A DNA stretch of 64,000 bases from assembly GCF_002921135.1 (NCBI RefSeq), contig NZ_PQVJ01000021.1, positions 1 to 64,000 of the forward strand. The letters run 5' to 3'. Of the stretch, positions 1 through 9,743 are shown piece by piece. The notes beneath the pieces were generated by a model, which worked only from the letters and a program-made list of their open reading frames with translations, had not been told where the DNA came from and did no database searches. The DNA comes from Avibacterium gallinarum. GTDB taxonomy: Bacteria > Pseudomonadota > Gammaproteobacteria > Enterobacterales > Pasteurellaceae. The position numbers were made by a program, and so were the translations under genes. Positions within the stretch are counted from its first letter, which is position 1; each line of letters opens with the position of its first letter.

Positions 1-1413
1 GAAGAGAAAGCGATAGAAACTTGGTCAAGTATAGATCGTGAAGATGATAAGGAGGTTTATGCTAAGAGTCGTTTGAGTTTAGGTTTTTTATATAAAGAAA
101 TTAATAACGAAGAGAAAGCGATAGAAACTTGGTCAAGTATAAATCGTGAAGATGATAAGGAAACTTATGCGAAGAGTCGTTTTAATTTAGGTGTTGTGTA
201 TAATCAGAATAAAAATACTAAGGAGGCAATAAAGAGTTGGTTAAGTATAAATTGTGAAGATGATAAGGGTATTTATAGTCAAAGTCAGTTTTTTCTTGGA
301 AAGCTATATCGAAAAAATCAGAAAAATGAAGAAGCAAAAAAATGTTATAAAAATATAGTTAATTTTGGAGATGGTACCTTTGTTTATCAAGCTAATATAT
401 ATTTAAGAATTCTAGAAATAGGTTATGAAAATAAGAAAAAGAAATTGACAGAGTTATCTGAAACAATAGATTTAATACTTAATGAATTACTTGTAGATCC
501 AGATAAGGGTTTAGCCGATTGTTCAGAAGTTGCTCATTATAATCGTGCTTCTACCGCGTTTCTTTTATTAGGAGATAAGAAAAAGGCTAGTAGTTTTCGA
601 TTAAGTTCAATTAGAGGGGTAAATGATCCAAAAGAAGGAATGATGTTATATGAATATTTGAAATTAGATAAACTCGTTGAGCAGAGAGAGTTTATTTCCT
701 TTATTAGTTGTTTTACTTTTAATCATGATAGTCTTAATCAGTTTAGGCTTTATGGTAAAGAAAATAATAGAGAGGCATCAGGTGTTAGTTTGGTTTTTAA
801 TGTGAATAAATTTTTTAGTTCTAAATATTTAGATAGATTTTCATCTTTTTCAACATTGGATGAGAATTTAGGAGCTAGAAAAGATAGTCCTGAAGAAAAT
901 AAGTTTCCTCTTTATCGTTGTATTTATATTGATCCTAAAAGTGATTATCTATCTATTGCTAAAAGAAGTAAGATTACTTTCTTTAGGCAGTATGAGGATG
1001 GGAAAGAGAAATGGGAAGAATATCAAGATAAATTAGAAAAGAGAGAAAATGCTGTAAGGAAAAAATTTAACTCAGTAAAAGAAATTATGAGTAAGATTGA
1101 TAGTAATGACAATGAAGTCAAAGAATTAATACACGATATATTAATGCCTCTACAGTATTTAGTTAAGCATTATGCTTTTGAGGAAGAGCAGGAATGTAGA
1201 ATGGTAAGCATACGTTCTTTAATAAAAGACTCGAAAATAAAGATAGATGAACAATATAATTCTATGTATATAGAATATCCTATTAGCGTTAGGGATGCTG
1301 TGGAAAAAGTCTATCTATCTATTGGTGCTAGAGATAAAGAGCCTTTTTTCATTAGAAAATTGGGTGATCATAGAAAAGTAGTACTTTCAGAAAACCCATT
1401 CAGACAAAAGTAA
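1..1413 (+). CDS. Helical-repeat (TPR/Sel1-like) protein with DUF2971-like C-terminus, 5' end outside window
   Basis: The frame is open from base 1, so the true start lies upstream; the first in-window start-like codon is TTG at 73. A 108-base (36-residue) repeat begins at 1, 109 and 217, each with an ET/KSW-S-I core, an E-D-D-K turn and a SR/SQ-F-x-L-G-x-x-Y helix, which resembles TPR or Sel1 solenoid repeats. After about residue 200 the protein changes character: a segment with C-F-T-F-N-H-D, R-L-Y-G and G-V-S-L-V-F, and near residue 375 a H-Y-A-F-E-E-E-Q-E-C-R block, recall the DUF2971 family, whose function is not established. Base composition is far more AT-rich than the rest of the window, and no uptake sequence lies in it, suggesting recent acquisition. 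The DUF2971 call is from motif memory only. Confidence 0.6.
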   Translation, partial: EEKAIETWSSIDREDDKEVYAKSRLSLGFLYKEINNEEKAIETWSSINREDDKETYAKSRFNLGVVYNQNKNTKEAIKSWLSINCEDDKGIYSQSQFFLGKLYRKNQKNEEAKKCYKNIVNFGDGTFVYQANIYLRILEIGYENKKKKLTELSETIDLILNELLVDPDKGLADCSEVAHYNRASTAFLLLGDKKKASSFRLSSIRGVNDPKEGMMLYEYLKLDKLVEQREFISFISCFTFNHDSLNQFRLYGKENNREASGVSLVFNVNKFFSSKYLDRFSSFSTLDENLGARKDSPEENKFPLYRCIYIDPKSDYLSIAKRSKITFFRQYEDGKEKWEEYQDKLEKRENAVRKKFNSVKEIMSKIDSNDNEVKELIHDILMPLQYLVKHYAFEEEQECRMVSIRSLIKDSKIKIDEQYNSMYIEYPISVRDAVEKVYLSIGARDKEPFFIRKLGDHRKVVLSENPFRQK

Positions 1414-1437
1414 ACAGTGAAAAATTCTCAAAAATCC

Positions 1438-1514
1438 CACCGCACTTTGTTTTTTGAGATTTTATTGTGTTCTCTAAAATTTTTGCGATCGTTATCGCAA
1501 AGAAAGTGCGGTGG
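1438..1514. terminator. Inverted uptake-sequence pair flanking an AT-rich loop, possible terminator
   Basis: CCACCGCACTTT at the left and AAAGTGCGGTGG at the right are inverted copies of the uptake signal; the right arm is followed by a T-run (GGTTTTTTC). Such pairs commonly act as Rho-independent terminators in this family. The loop is long and contains a CRP-S-like palindrome, so termination efficiency is uncertain. Confidence 0.5.
1481..1502. promoter_or_regulatory. CRP-S-like competence site upstream of rlmN-pilF
   Basis: The sequence TTTTGCGATC-GT-TATCGCAAAG is a near-perfect match to the Pasteurellaceae CRP-S site (TTTTGCGATC-NN-GATCGCAAAA), which needs both CRP and Sxy/TfoX. Only about two positions differ. 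It lies 213 bases before rlmN. In H. influenzae the rlmN-pilF pair is, from memory, part of the competence regulon, so this placement makes sense. The rest of the 1414-1714 gap is AT-rich with no further gene. Confidence 0.6.
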
Positions 1515-1714
1515 TTTTTTCTTTTATTTTTCTTTTGGCTAAAATAGCGTTCAGGTTAGGCTGAAATTGCTAGATTAATCAAATAGAACTCTGTACAATC
1601 GCAACTCATTTTTTAAGCGGTAGAAATTTTCTTAATTTATAGCGGGTAAACTTAGCCTGAAAAAGCGAAAAAGTTTAGCTATATCAATGCCGTAATGTGT
1701 AATAACGAGGCTTT

Positions 1715-2884
1715 ATGTTAGAACAGAATACAACTCAACAAGAAGGCTGCCAGCCTTCAGCAGAACCTAAGAAAAAAATCAATTTAATGAATTTAACACG
1801 TCAGCAAATGCGTGAATTTTTTCAAGAACTAGGGGAAAAACCGTTTCGTGCGGATCAATTAGTCAAATGGATTTACCATTTTGGTGAAGACAATTTTGAC
1901 AATATGACGAATATTAACAAGAAGTTACGCGAAAAATTAAAAGCCGTAGCGGAAATTAAAGCGCCAGAAGTGGCGGTGGAGCAGCGTTCTGCGGACGGCA
2001 CGATCAAATGGGCAATGCAGGTGGGCGATCAGCAGGTGGAAACCGTGTATATTCCTGAAGCTGATCGTGCGACCCTTTGTGTGTCTTCCCAAGTGGGCTG
2101 TGCGTTGGCTTGTACTTTTTGTTCCACCGCACAACAAGGGTTTAACCGCAATTTAACCGTAGCAGAAATTATCGGGCAAGTGTGGCGTGCCTCAAAAATC
2201 ATTGGTAATTTTGGTGTAACGGGTGTGCGTCCTATCACGAATGTGGTGATGATGGGAATGGGCGAGCCTTTGCTTAACGTGGCAAATGTAGTGCCAGCTA
2301 TGGAAATTATGCTTGATGATTTTGCTTACGGTTTATCAAAGCGCCGTGTTACCCTTTCCACTTCTGGGGTTGTGCCGGCCTTGGATAAATTGAGCGAAAT
2401 GATTGATGTGGCATTGGCTATTTCTTTGCACGCACCAAATGATGAATTGCGTGATGAAATTGTGCCGCTCAATAAAAAATATAACATCAAAACCTTGATG
2501 GATTCCGTTAATCGTTATTTATCGGTGTCTAACGCTAATCACGGTAAAGTAACCATTGAATATGTGATGTTGGATCACGTTAATGACAGCGTAGAACACG
2601 CCCATCAGTTAGCGGAAGTATTGAAAAATACGCCTTGTAAGATCAACTTAATTCCTTGGAACCCGTTCCCTGAAGCACCTTATGCGAAAAGTTCTAATAC
2701 GCGTATTGATCGTTTCCAGAAAACGTTGATGGAATATGGATTCACGGTTATTGTACGTAAAACCCGTGGTGATGATATTGATGCTGCCTGCGGACAGTTA
2801 GCTGGCGATGTGATTGACCGCACGAAACGCACCGCACAGAAAAAGCGTTTTGGCAGCCCAATTAATGCAGTGCAAGTGCAATAA
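1715..2884 (+). CDS. rlmN: Dual-specificity 23S rRNA A2503 / tRNA A37 C2-methyltransferase RlmN
   Basis: Radical-SAM enzyme that methylates C2 of A2503 in 23S rRNA and of A37 in several tRNAs. At 389 residues it has the usual length. The [4Fe-4S]-binding CxxxCxxC motif is visible as C129-ALA-C133-TF-C136, and a conserved cysteine in D-A-A-C-G-Q-L near the C-terminus corresponds to the methyl-carrying Cys355 of E. coli. The N-terminal RQQMREFF and EKPFRADQ blocks match the family and support the ATG at 1715. pilF follows after 30 bases, so the two are probably cotranscribed, possibly from the CRP-S-linked promoter upstream. Confidence 0.97.
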   Translation: MLEQNTTQQEGCQPSAEPKKKINLMNLTRQQMREFFQELGEKPFRADQLVKWIYHFGEDNFDNMTNINKKLREKLKAVAEIKAPEVAVEQRSADGTIKWAMQVGDQQVETVYIPEADRATLCVSSQVGCALACTFCSTAQQGFNRNLTVAEIIGQVWRASKIIGNFGVTGVRPITNVVMMGMGEPLLNVANVVPAMEIMLDDFAYGLSKRRVTLSTSGVVPALDKLSEMIDVALAISLHAPNDELRDEIVPLNKKYNIKTLMDSVNRYLSVSNANHGKVTIEYVMLDHVNDSVEHAHQLAEVLKNTPCKINLIPWNPFPEAPYAKSSNTRIDRFQKTLMEYGFTVIVRKTRGDDIDAACGQLAGDVIDRTKRTAQKKRFGSPINAVQVQ

Positions 2885-2914
2885 GTAGAAATTATTAACA
2901 AAGGAGAGAGAAAA

Positions 2915-3466
2915 ATGAAAATGCGTCAATGTTATCTGGTTATGCTTTTTTCTCTCTTGCTTTGCGCTTGCGTTTCACCACAAACAAGCCAAGAAGATTT
3001 TGACAAGCAACAAGCCGCAAAAGCCAGAGTGGAGCTGGGTATTGGCTATTTAGAACAGCGAGAGCTGAGTTTAGCTAAACAAAATCTGGATAAAGCGTTG
3101 GCTTATGCGCCTAATTATTATTTAGTGCATTCTGCATTGGCTTATTTTTATCAACTACAAGGCGATAATGAGCGAGCCGAAAACGCCTATTTAACCGCAT
3201 TAAAATTAGATGATAAGCAAGGCAACGTGTTCAACAATTACGCCGTGTTTTTATGCAAACAAGGCCGTTTTACACAGGCCTATCAGCAATTTCAACAAGC
3301 CTTAAATTCACCCAATTATTATCAACAAACGGATACCTACGAAAATCTCGCCCTTTGCGCTTTAGCAGAAAAAAATACCGCACTTTATCAACAGTATCGG
3401 GAATTGCTAGAAAAAGTAGCACCAGCCCGTGCCAAATTGCTGCCTTTAAGTGTGATGCAACAATAA
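2915..3466 (+). CDS. pilF: Type IV pilus biogenesis/stability lipoprotein PilF (PilW)
   Basis: Outer-membrane pilotin-type lipoprotein needed for stable multimers of the PilQ secretin during type IV pilus assembly and DNA uptake. The protein starts with a lipoprotein signal (hydrophobic LVMLFSLLLCAC, predicted lipidated Cys19). The mature part consists of TPR repeats, e.g. A-R-V-E-L-G-I-G-Y-L and A-L-A-Y-F-Y-Q-L-Q-G-D blocks. 183 residues is typical. A strong ribosome site (AAAGGAGAG) precedes the ATG. It sits directly behind rlmN, the same pairing as in H. influenzae. The gap to rodZ (3467-3694) shows no gene. Confidence 0.9.
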   Translation: MKMRQCYLVMLFSLLLCACVSPQTSQEDFDKQQAAKARVELGIGYLEQRELSLAKQNLDKALAYAPNYYLVHSALAYFYQLQGDNERAENAYLTALKLDDKQGNVFNNYAVFLCKQGRFTQAYQQFQQALNSPNYYQQTDTYENLALCALAEKNTALYQQYRELLEKVAPARAKLLPLSVMQQ

Positions 3467-3694
3467 ATTTCTCTTAGGTTTTTGGGAAAATTAAAGCCGT
3501 TTTTCATTGCCGATTTGCATCACCCGATTTTCTTTCTTAATTCGTAAGAAATTCATTGATTAATGGTTGCAAAACGGGAATGACAACTTTAAACTTTACC
3601 TTTTGAATTTTAACGCTGAGTGCCTTGATTTTCGCATTTTGTTAATGTGTCGCGCTGAGTGAAATACTACAATTAAATTTTAAGAGAATTCCTT

Positions 3695-4759
3695 ATGGCA
3701 ACCTCAAATGAGAACCAAGAAACCATTCAACAAAGTTTAGGCGAACATTTTCGCCAAGCGCGAGAAGCATTAAATTTATCGTTAGAGGATGTTTCTAAAC
3801 AGCTCAATTTACGTCCTTCAATTTTAGAACGCTTGGAAAATAATGAGTTTACTCATAGTTCTATTTCAGCAACTTACATCAAGGGGTATATCCGCAATTA
3901 CGCAAAATATTTGCGTTTACCTGAAAGCCTTTGGTCGTCCGTAGTAAATTCCCTTGAGGAAACAACGAAAAATGATTTAACTCGTGGCGTGCGTGCAACT
4001 CAAGCTGTGAATGAATATTCTTCACATAACCGTTGGATCGGTTGGGTATCAGCGATTGTTGTTATTGCTTTGTTAGCTGTAACCGCGCTTTGGTGGTGGG
4101 AAAACTATCAAAAATCGAATGCAGAACGTGATGATCTAGTGCAAAACTATGTAGAAACACAGCAAGAAAACAGTACGCAAAATAATAGTGCAACCTCACA
4201 AGAAAACGTGATTGCACTTACACCTAAAGCCATTGATGCGGAAAAAACAGCACAAAATTCTACCGCACTTTCTCAACCTGTTGCGGCACAGCAGCCTACA
4301 CCGGCAGAAGAAAATAAAACAAGTCCAAAAACGAGTGTAGAGAATGCGCAGCCACAAGTTACAGCTGTTCAATCTGTGAGTGCAGAAAATACGGATCGCC
4401 AAGCGGCGCAATCTGAAACTTCAGCACAAGTATTACAATCAGAAATGAATAAAATTAATGCAGGTGAAAATCTCAGTGCAGTGAAAAGTGCGGAAGAAAA
4501 TTCAGAAGTTTCTACCGCTGCAACCAATGATGTGTTGCGCATTGAAGTAACTGGCGCGAGCTGTTGGATTCGTGTGCGTGATGCGAATCGCAAAGTGCTA
4601 GCAGAAAAACTGTATAAACAAGGTGAAGTGCTAAGTTTTGATCAAGATATGCTTTATGATTTAATCATTGGCGTACCAAGCAACGTAAAAATTACTTATA
4701 AAGGCGAGGCTTATCCACTTAAAGTTGATGGCCGTGTCGCAAGATTCAAATTGCAATAA
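3695..4759 (+). CDS. rodZ: Cytoskeletal cell-shape protein RodZ
   Basis: Bitopic membrane protein that links the MreB filament to the elongasome and keeps cells rod-shaped. Residues about 15-80 form a helix-turn-helix-like domain ([11 protein letters not shown] ... S-I-L-E-R-L-E-N-N). One transmembrane helix lies at about 112-134 ([20 protein letters not shown]). A low-complexity Q/N/T/S-rich periplasmic linker follows, then a C-terminal DUF4115 beta domain with the C-W-I-R-V-R-D motif. ispG follows 31 bases later, and this rodZ-ispG-hisS-yfgM order is common in gammaproteobacteria. Confidence 0.93.
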   Translation: MATSNENQETIQQSLGEHFRQAREALNLSLEDVSKQLNLRPSILERLENNEFTHSSISATYIKGYIRNYAKYLRLPESLWSSVVNSLEETTKNDLTRGVRATQAVNEYSSHNRWIGWVSAIVVIALLAVTALWWWENYQKSNAERDDLVQNYVETQQENSTQNNSATSQENVIALTPKAIDAEKTAQNSTALSQPVAAQQPTPAEENKTSPKTSVENAQPQVTAVQSVSAENTDRQAAQSETSAQVLQSEMNKINAGENLSAVKSAEENSEVSTAATNDVLRIEVTGASCWIRVRDANRKVLAEKLYKQGEVLSFDQDMLYDLIIGVPSNVKITYKGEAYPLKVDGRVARFKLQ

Positions 4760-4790
4760 GCAAAGAGAAAGAGATTACAAAGAGATAGCA

Positions 4791-5897
4791 ATGTCGTCAT
4801 TTAAACCGAATATTAAACGTCGTGAATCGACAAAAATTTATGTAGGCAACGTTCCAGTGGGTGGTGATGCACCGATTGCAGTGCAATCTATGACTAACAC
4901 ACGCACCACGGACGTAGAAGCCACAGTCGCACAAATTAAAGCCCTTGAGCGTGTCGGTGCAGACATCGTGCGCGTTTCTGTGCCAACAATGGACGCCGCA
5001 GAAGCCTTCAAATTAATTAAGCAACAAGTGAATGTGCCATTGGTGGCAGATATTCATTTTGATTATCGAATCGCCTTGAAAGTGGCGGAATATGGCGTGG
5101 ATTGTTTGCGTATTAACCCTGGTAATATCGGGCGTGAGGATCGTATTCGTGCCGTGGTGGATTGTGCCAAAGATAAGAATATTCCGATTCGTATTGGTGT
5201 CAATGCAGGATCGTTGGAGCGTGATATTCAAGAGAAATTTGGTGAACCTACGCCTGAAGCCTTGCTAGAAAGTGCCTTACGCCACGTTGAGATCCTTGAT
5301 CGTCTTAACTTCGATCAATTTAAAGTGAGCGTGAAAGCGTCTGATGTCTTCCTTGCGGTAGAAAGTTACCGTTTATTAGCAAAAGCGATCAAACAGCCGT
5401 TGCATTTAGGGATTACCGAAGCAGGTGGCGCAAGAGCAGGAGCGGTGAAATCTGCTGTTGGCTTAGGAATGTTATTGGCGGAAGGCATTGGCGATACTTT
5501 GCGCGTTTCGTTAGCCGCTGATCCCGTAGAAGAAATTAAAGTAGGGTTTGATATTTTGAAATCCTTGCGCATTCGTTCGCGCGGGATTAATTTTATTGCT
5601 TGCCCAACTTGTTCTCGTCAAGAATTTGACGTGATCGGCACAGTAAATGCCCTTGAGCAACGCCTTGAAGACATCATCACACCAATGGACGTATCAATCA
5701 TTGGCTGCGTGGTGAATGGGCCAGGCGAGGCACTTGTGTCAGATCTTGGCGTTACTGGCGGTAACAAGAAAAGTGGTTATTATGTTGATGGCGAACGTCA
5801 AAAAGAGCGTTTTGATAACGAAGATTTAATCAACCAATTAGAAGCGAAGATCCGTGCGAAAGTCGCACAGCAAGATCCAAAAAATCGAATTATTTAA
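4791..5897 (+). CDS. ispG: 4-hydroxy-3-methylbut-2-enyl diphosphate synthase (flavodoxin) IspG
   Basis: Penultimate enzyme of the MEP isoprenoid pathway; a [4Fe-4S] enzyme converting MEcPP to HMBPP. The frame is open from 4725, but the ATG at 4791 ([16 protein letters not shown]) matches the family N-terminus and gives 368 residues, the usual length. The [10 protein letters not shown] block, the cluster cysteines in A-C-P-T-C-S-R-Q and the C-V-V-N-G-P-G-E loop are all present. It lies between rodZ and hisS as in relatives and is probably cotranscribed with them. Confidence 0.97.
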   Translation: MSSFKPNIKRRESTKIYVGNVPVGGDAPIAVQSMTNTRTTDVEATVAQIKALERVGADIVRVSVPTMDAAEAFKLIKQQVNVPLVADIHFDYRIALKVAEYGVDCLRINPGNIGREDRIRAVVDCAKDKNIPIRIGVNAGSLERDIQEKFGEPTPEALLESALRHVEILDRLNFDQFKVSVKASDVFLAVESYRLLAKAIKQPLHLGITEAGGARAGAVKSAVGLGMLLAEGIGDTLRVSLAADPVEEIKVGFDILKSLRIRSRGINFIACPTCSRQEFDVIGTVNALEQRLEDIITPMDVSIIGCVVNGPGEALVSDLGVTGGNKKSGYYVDGERQKERFDNEDLINQLEAKIRAKVAQQDPKNRII

Positions 5898-5907
5898 GGA
5901 AAATATT

Positions 5908-7176
5908 GTGGCAAAAACAATTCAAGCAATTCGTGGAATGAATGACTGCGCACCAACGGAAAGCCCGTTGTGGCAATGGGTGGAAGACAAAGTGCGTAAC
6001 GTTCTGCAAAGTTATGGTTATTCTGAAGTGCGTATGCCGATTGTCGAAAGCACCCCGCTTTTTGCGCGCGCCATTGGTGAAGTTACCGATGTGGTTTCAA
6101 AAGAAATGTACACCTTTTGGGATAATGATGAGCAGCTTACCCTTCGCCCTGAAGGCACAGCAGGTTGCGTACGCGCTGCCATTGAACACGGTTGGATTTA
6201 TAATAACGAACAGCGTTTGTGGTATATGGGGCCAATGTTCCGCCACGAACGCCCACAAAAAGGGCGCTATCGTCAGTTCCATCAAGCTGGGGTAGAAGTG
6301 TTTGGCATTTCTAATCCTGAAATTGACGCGGAATTAATCTTGCTTACCGCGCGTTTATGGAAAGAATTAGGCATCGATCAGCACGTCAGCTTACAGCTTA
6401 ATTCTATTGGTTCATTAGAAGCGCGCAAAAATTATCGCTCTGCGTTGGTTGAATTTTTACAGCAACATATTGATTTATTAAGCGATGAAGAAAAAGAGCG
6501 GTTAGAAAAAAATCCGTTGCGTATTTTGGATAGCAAAAATCAAGCGTTGCAAGAAGTGCTTAACGGCGCACCTAAATTGTTAGATTATTTAGATGAAGAA
6601 AGTCGCACGCATTTTGCCCAGCTTTGTACCTTGCTTGATGAAATGGGGATTGCTTATGAAGTGAATCCAAAATTAGTGCGCGGCTTGGATTATTACAACA
6701 AAACTGTGTTTGAATGGGTAACCAGCGCCCTCGGCGCACAAGGTACAGTGTGCGGTGGTGGCCGTTATGATGGCTTGGTTGAACAGCTTGGTGGGCACGC
6801 CACCACAGGCGTTGGCTTTGCAATGGGCTTAGAGCGTTTAGTCTTATTGGTGCAAGAAGTGAATCAGCATATTGACCTACCAAGAGCGGTGGATATTTAT
6901 GTGGTTCATACGGGAGAAGGCACAACCTTGCCGGCTTTCCAATTGGCCGAAAAACTTCGCACAGATTTACCGCACTTACGCATAATGACACATTGTAGCG
7001 GCGGAAATTTCAAGAAACAGTTTAAGCGCGCAGATAAAGTGGGCGCAAAATTTGCCCTTGTTATTGGCGAAAGTGAAGCACAAAATCAGCAAGTGGTGGT
7101 AAAAGATTTGCTTGGTGGCGAACAGCAAGTTTTAGCGCAAGCTGATGTGGTAGATTTTTTAAAGACAGCATTTTAA
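5908..7176 (+). CDS. hisS: Histidine--tRNA ligase
   Basis: Class II aminoacyl-tRNA synthetase charging tRNA-His. The GTG at 5908, preceded by TAAGGA, gives [13 protein letters not shown], the standard N-terminus, and 422 residues; the longer open frame from 5854 overlaps ispG and is not needed. Class II motif 2 ([17 protein letters not shown]), the histidine-specific R-G-L-D-Y-Y and G-G-G-R-Y-D-G-L signatures, and motif 3 (G-F-A-M-G-L-E-R) are visible, followed by the anticodon-binding domain. Only 10 bases separate it from ispG. Confidence 0.97.
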   Translation: MAKTIQAIRGMNDCAPTESPLWQWVEDKVRNVLQSYGYSEVRMPIVESTPLFARAIGEVTDVVSKEMYTFWDNDEQLTLRPEGTAGCVRAAIEHGWIYNNEQRLWYMGPMFRHERPQKGRYRQFHQAGVEVFGISNPEIDAELILLTARLWKELGIDQHVSLQLNSIGSLEARKNYRSALVEFLQQHIDLLSDEEKERLEKNPLRILDSKNQALQEVLNGAPKLLDYLDEESRTHFAQLCTLLDEMGIAYEVNPKLVRGLDYYNKTVFEWVTSALGAQGTVCGGGRYDGLVEQLGGHATTGVGFAMGLERLVLLVQEVNQHIDLPRAVDIYVVHTGEGTTLPAFQLAEKLRTDLPHLRIMTHCSGGNFKKQFKRADKVGAKFALVIGESEAQNQQVVVKDLLGGEQQVLAQADVVDFLKTAF

Positions 7177-7188
7177 TAAGGAAACATT

Positions 7189-7800
7189 ATGGCTTATAGC
7201 ATTGAAGAAGAACAAGAACTGAATGAACTGAAAACTTGGTGGAAAGAAAATGGCAAATTGGTTGTCGCGATTTTCGTGCTAACCCTTGCAGGCGTTTTTG
7301 GTTGGCGTTATTGGCAATCTCATCAAATTGCGCAAAATCAACAACGTTCAGCGCAGTATGAGCAACTTGTTAGCCAATTTCAGGCGGATAAAGCGAATGT
7401 GGCGAGCGTAGAACAATTCGCACAAAGCAATGACAAAACTGCTTATGCCGTGTTTGCCTTATTAGATGCCGCCAGTATTTCTGTGCAAAAACAAGATTTC
7501 GCGCAAGCAGAAAATTTGTTAAAACAAGCCTTAGCCAATGCAGATGATGACATCTTGCGTTCGGTAAGTGCATTACGCTTGGCTGCAGTGCAGTTCCAAC
7601 AGCAGCAATTTGATAATGCCTTAGCTTCGCTTGATCAAGTTAAAGGGGACGCGTGGAACAGCGCAGCATTCTTATTAAAAGGCGATATTCAACTTGCAAA
7701 AGGCGATAAAGAAAGTGCCAAAGCCAGTTTTGAACAAGGTCTAAAAAATGCCAGCCCAGTGGAAACGGATTTAATCCAAGTGCGGTTGAATAATTTATAA
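7189..7800 (+). CDS. yfgM: YfgM, membrane-anchored TPR protein associated with SecYEG/PpiD
   Basis: Inner-membrane protein with a short cytosolic N-terminus, one transmembrane helix at about residues 23-40 (GKLVVAIFVLTLAGVFGWRY) and a periplasmic TPR domain. In E. coli YfgM joins PpiD at the Sec translocon and helps hand off secreted proteins. 203 residues and the N-terminal Y-S-I-E-E-E-Q-E-L-N-E-L-K-x-W-W-K block match the family. It follows hisS by 12 bases. In E. coli bamB and der come next; here the operon instead ends at a terminator. Confidence 0.9.
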   Translation: MAYSIEEEQELNELKTWWKENGKLVVAIFVLTLAGVFGWRYWQSHQIAQNQQRSAQYEQLVSQFQADKANVASVEQFAQSNDKTAYAVFALLDAASISVQKQDFAQAENLLKQALANADDDILRSVSALRLAAVQFQQQQFDNALASLDQVKGDAWNSAAFLLKGDIQLAKGDKESAKASFEQGLKNASPVETDLIQVRLNNL

Positions 7801-7806
7801 TTTTTT

Positions 7807-7834
7807 AAGGCTTGCAAGTGCAAGCCTTTTTTAT
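7807..7834 (+). terminator. Rho-independent terminator after yfgM
   Basis: AAGGCTTGCA and TGCAAGCCTT form a perfect 10-bp stem around a 2-base loop, followed by a T-run. It closes the rodZ-yfgM operon. The rest of the gap up to era shows no convincing gene. Confidence 0.85.
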
Positions 7835-8031
7835 AACTAAATTTGGTCAGCTATGAATAGTGTATGTAGTCAAAGCAGCGGAATAGCGAAAATATTCTCT
7901 ATATCTCTCGTGATATAATGAATCACGTTAATAGCTAAGGCATTAAGGGAAGCCCATTATTGTTAGGCTGTTAATATTTAAGCTATTCTTTAGCTGTATG
8001 TAATGCTCTATAGAATTATATGGAGATTGAA

Positions 8032-8056
8032 AATCCACATGTGTTACATGTGGATT
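8032..8056 (-). terminator. Hairpin downstream of era, likely terminator
   Basis: AATCCACATGT and ACATGTGGATT pair perfectly over 11 bp around GTT. Read on the minus strand it is followed by TTTTC, placing it about 60 bases beyond the era stop. It probably ends the lepA-lepB-rnc-era transcript. Confidence 0.6.
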
Positions 8057-8118
8057 GTTGGCTTTATACCATAGACAAAAGGAAAGAAAGCAGCAATACA
8101 AGCTTAATCGCTTTGAGT

Positions 8119-9042
8119 TTATTCTTCCATATACCCCAGACTGCGCAAGGCACGTTCGTCATCGGCCCAGCCTGATTTCACTTTCACCCAAAGTTCTAAA
8201 TGAACTTTGTTGTCAAATAAGCGTTCCATATCGGCGCGTGCTTCTGTGCCGATCACTTTGATTTTTTGCCCTTTGTTGCCGATAACCATTTTTTTCTGGC
8301 CATCGCGTTCAACCAGAATTAGCGCGTTGATTTCATAAGTACCGCGTTCGTTCGTTTTGAACTGTTCGATTTCAACAGTTACGGAATAAGGCAGCTCTTC
8401 GCCCATAAAACGCATTAATTTTTCGCGAATGATTTCCGATGCCATAAAGCGTTGTGAACGGTCGGTAACGTAATCTTCAGGGAAATGATGTACGCCCTCG
8501 CGCAAGGATTCACGCACAATTTTTTCCAATTCTTGCACGTTGTTGCCACGTTGTGCCGAAATAGGAATAATGGCTTTAAAATCAAATTTTTGGCTGATTT
8601 CGGTGATAAATGGCAGTAAATCCTCTTTATCTTTGATATTGTCGATTTTATTTATCGCCAACACCACAGGTGCTTTAGCACGGCGCAGTTTATTTAGCAC
8701 CATTTCATCATCGGCATTCCAATGCGTGCCGTCCACCACGAAAATGATTAAATCCACATCGCCAATGGCACTGCTTGCTGCGCGGTTCATTAAGCGGTTA
8801 ATGGCACGTTTTTCTTCAATATGCAGCCCCGGGGTGTCCACATAAATGGCTTGATAAGGGCCGTCTGTTTGAATCCCTAAAATGCGGTGGCGAGTCGTTT
8901 GTGCTTTTCTTGATGTAATGGAAATTTTTTGCCCTAAGATTTTGTTTAATAAGGTAGATTTCCCCACATTTGGACGCCCTACGATAGCAATAAATCCGCA
9001 GTAGGTTGGCTGTTCTTGGTGATGTTCTGTTGTTTGTGTCAT
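8119..9042 (-). CDS. era: GTPase Era, 16S rRNA-binding ribosome assembly factor
   Basis: Essential GTPase that binds the 3' end of 16S rRNA during 30S maturation. The G1 loop G-R-P-N-V-G-K-S-T, switch D-T-P-G and base-recognition N-K-I-D motifs lie in the N-terminal half, and a KH domain ([10 protein letters not shown]) in the C-terminal third; 307 residues is standard. The start overlaps the rnc stop by 4 bases (ATGA), showing translational coupling, which fits the shared role of RNase III and Era in rRNA processing. Confidence 0.97.
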   Translation of the reverse strand: MTQTTEHHQEQPTYCGFIAIVGRPNVGKSTLLNKILGQKISITSRKAQTTRHRILGIQTDGPYQAIYVDTPGLHIEEKRAINRLMNRAASSAIGDVDLIIFVVDGTHWNADDEMVLNKLRRAKAPVVLAINKIDNIKDKEDLLPFITEISQKFDFKAIIPISAQRGNNVQELEKIVRESLREGVHHFPEDYVTDRSQRFMASEIIREKLMRFMGEELPYSVTVEIEQFKTNERGTYEINALILVERDGQKKMVIGNKGQKIKVIGTEARADMERLFDNKVHLELWVKVKSGWADDERALRSLGYMEE

Positions 9043-9725
9043 TTTATATCCAATATTTTTAAGATTTGTTCTGCGGCGGCTTGTTCTGCTTTACGGCGGC
9101 TCGAACCTACGCCAATAAAAGTGCGGTCAATTTTTTTGATTTTTTCCACACGACATTCTACGGTAAAGGTTTGGTTATGCGCTTCCCCTTTAATATCAAT
9201 TACCTTGTAGCTCGGCAAAGGGAAATGGGACGCTTGCAAATATTCCTGTAAGCGGGTTTTAGGGTCTTTTTGGTTTTCCCCTGGTTTGATATTTTTTAGC
9301 AGATCTTGATACCATTTTCGCGTAACTTGCGTACTCGTTGGCAGATCTTGATCAAGCGAAATTGCCCCAATAATGGCTTCCACGCAATCAGCTAAAATAG
9401 ATTCGCGGCGAAAGCCACCGCTCTTTAATTCGCCCGGCCCAAGTAGCATATATTCGCCTAGCTCAAATTCACGCGCCAGTTGGGCGAGGGTGGGTTCGCG
9501 CACAAGGGTGGCTCGCATACGGCTGAGTTCCCCCTCGTTGCATTTTGGAAATTGCTGATACAAGGCATCTGCAATGGTGTAGTTTAAAATCGCATCGCCT
9601 AAAAATTCCAAGCGTTCATTGTGATTTTTCGCCGCACTTCGGTGGGTTAGTGCTTGCTTAAGCCAATTAATATCTTGGAATTGATAGCCAATTTTACGCT
9701 GTAAGCGTTCTAAGTTTTTTGTCAT
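9039..9725 (-). CDS. rnc: Ribonuclease III
   Basis: Double-strand-specific endoribonuclease that processes rRNA precursors and some mRNAs. The signature E-R-L-E-F-L-G-D-A with the metal-binding acidic residues is near residue 40, and a double-stranded RNA-binding domain occupies about residues 155-225, ending [10 protein letters not shown]. 228 residues is typical. It lies between lepB (18 bases upstream) and era (4-base overlap) in the classic lep-rnc-era operon. The N-terminal [14 protein letters not shown] supports the ATG chosen. Confidence 0.97.
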   Translation of the reverse strand: MTKNLERLQRKIGYQFQDINWLKQALTHRSAAKNHNERLEFLGDAILNYTIADALYQQFPKCNEGELSRMRATLVREPTLAQLAREFELGEYMLLGPGELKSGGFRRESILADCVEAIIGAISLDQDLPTSTQVTRKWYQDLLKNIKPGENQKDPKTRLQEYLQASHFPLPSYKVIDIKGEAHNQTFTVECRVEKIKKIDRTFIGVGSSRRKAEQAAAEQILKILDIK

Positions 9726-9743
9726 TATTCTGATTATTCGATT

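Noticed and set aside
6572-6991. 139-residue minus-strand frame inside hisS
   Set aside because: Fully inside a confident gene on the other strand, no family resemblance.
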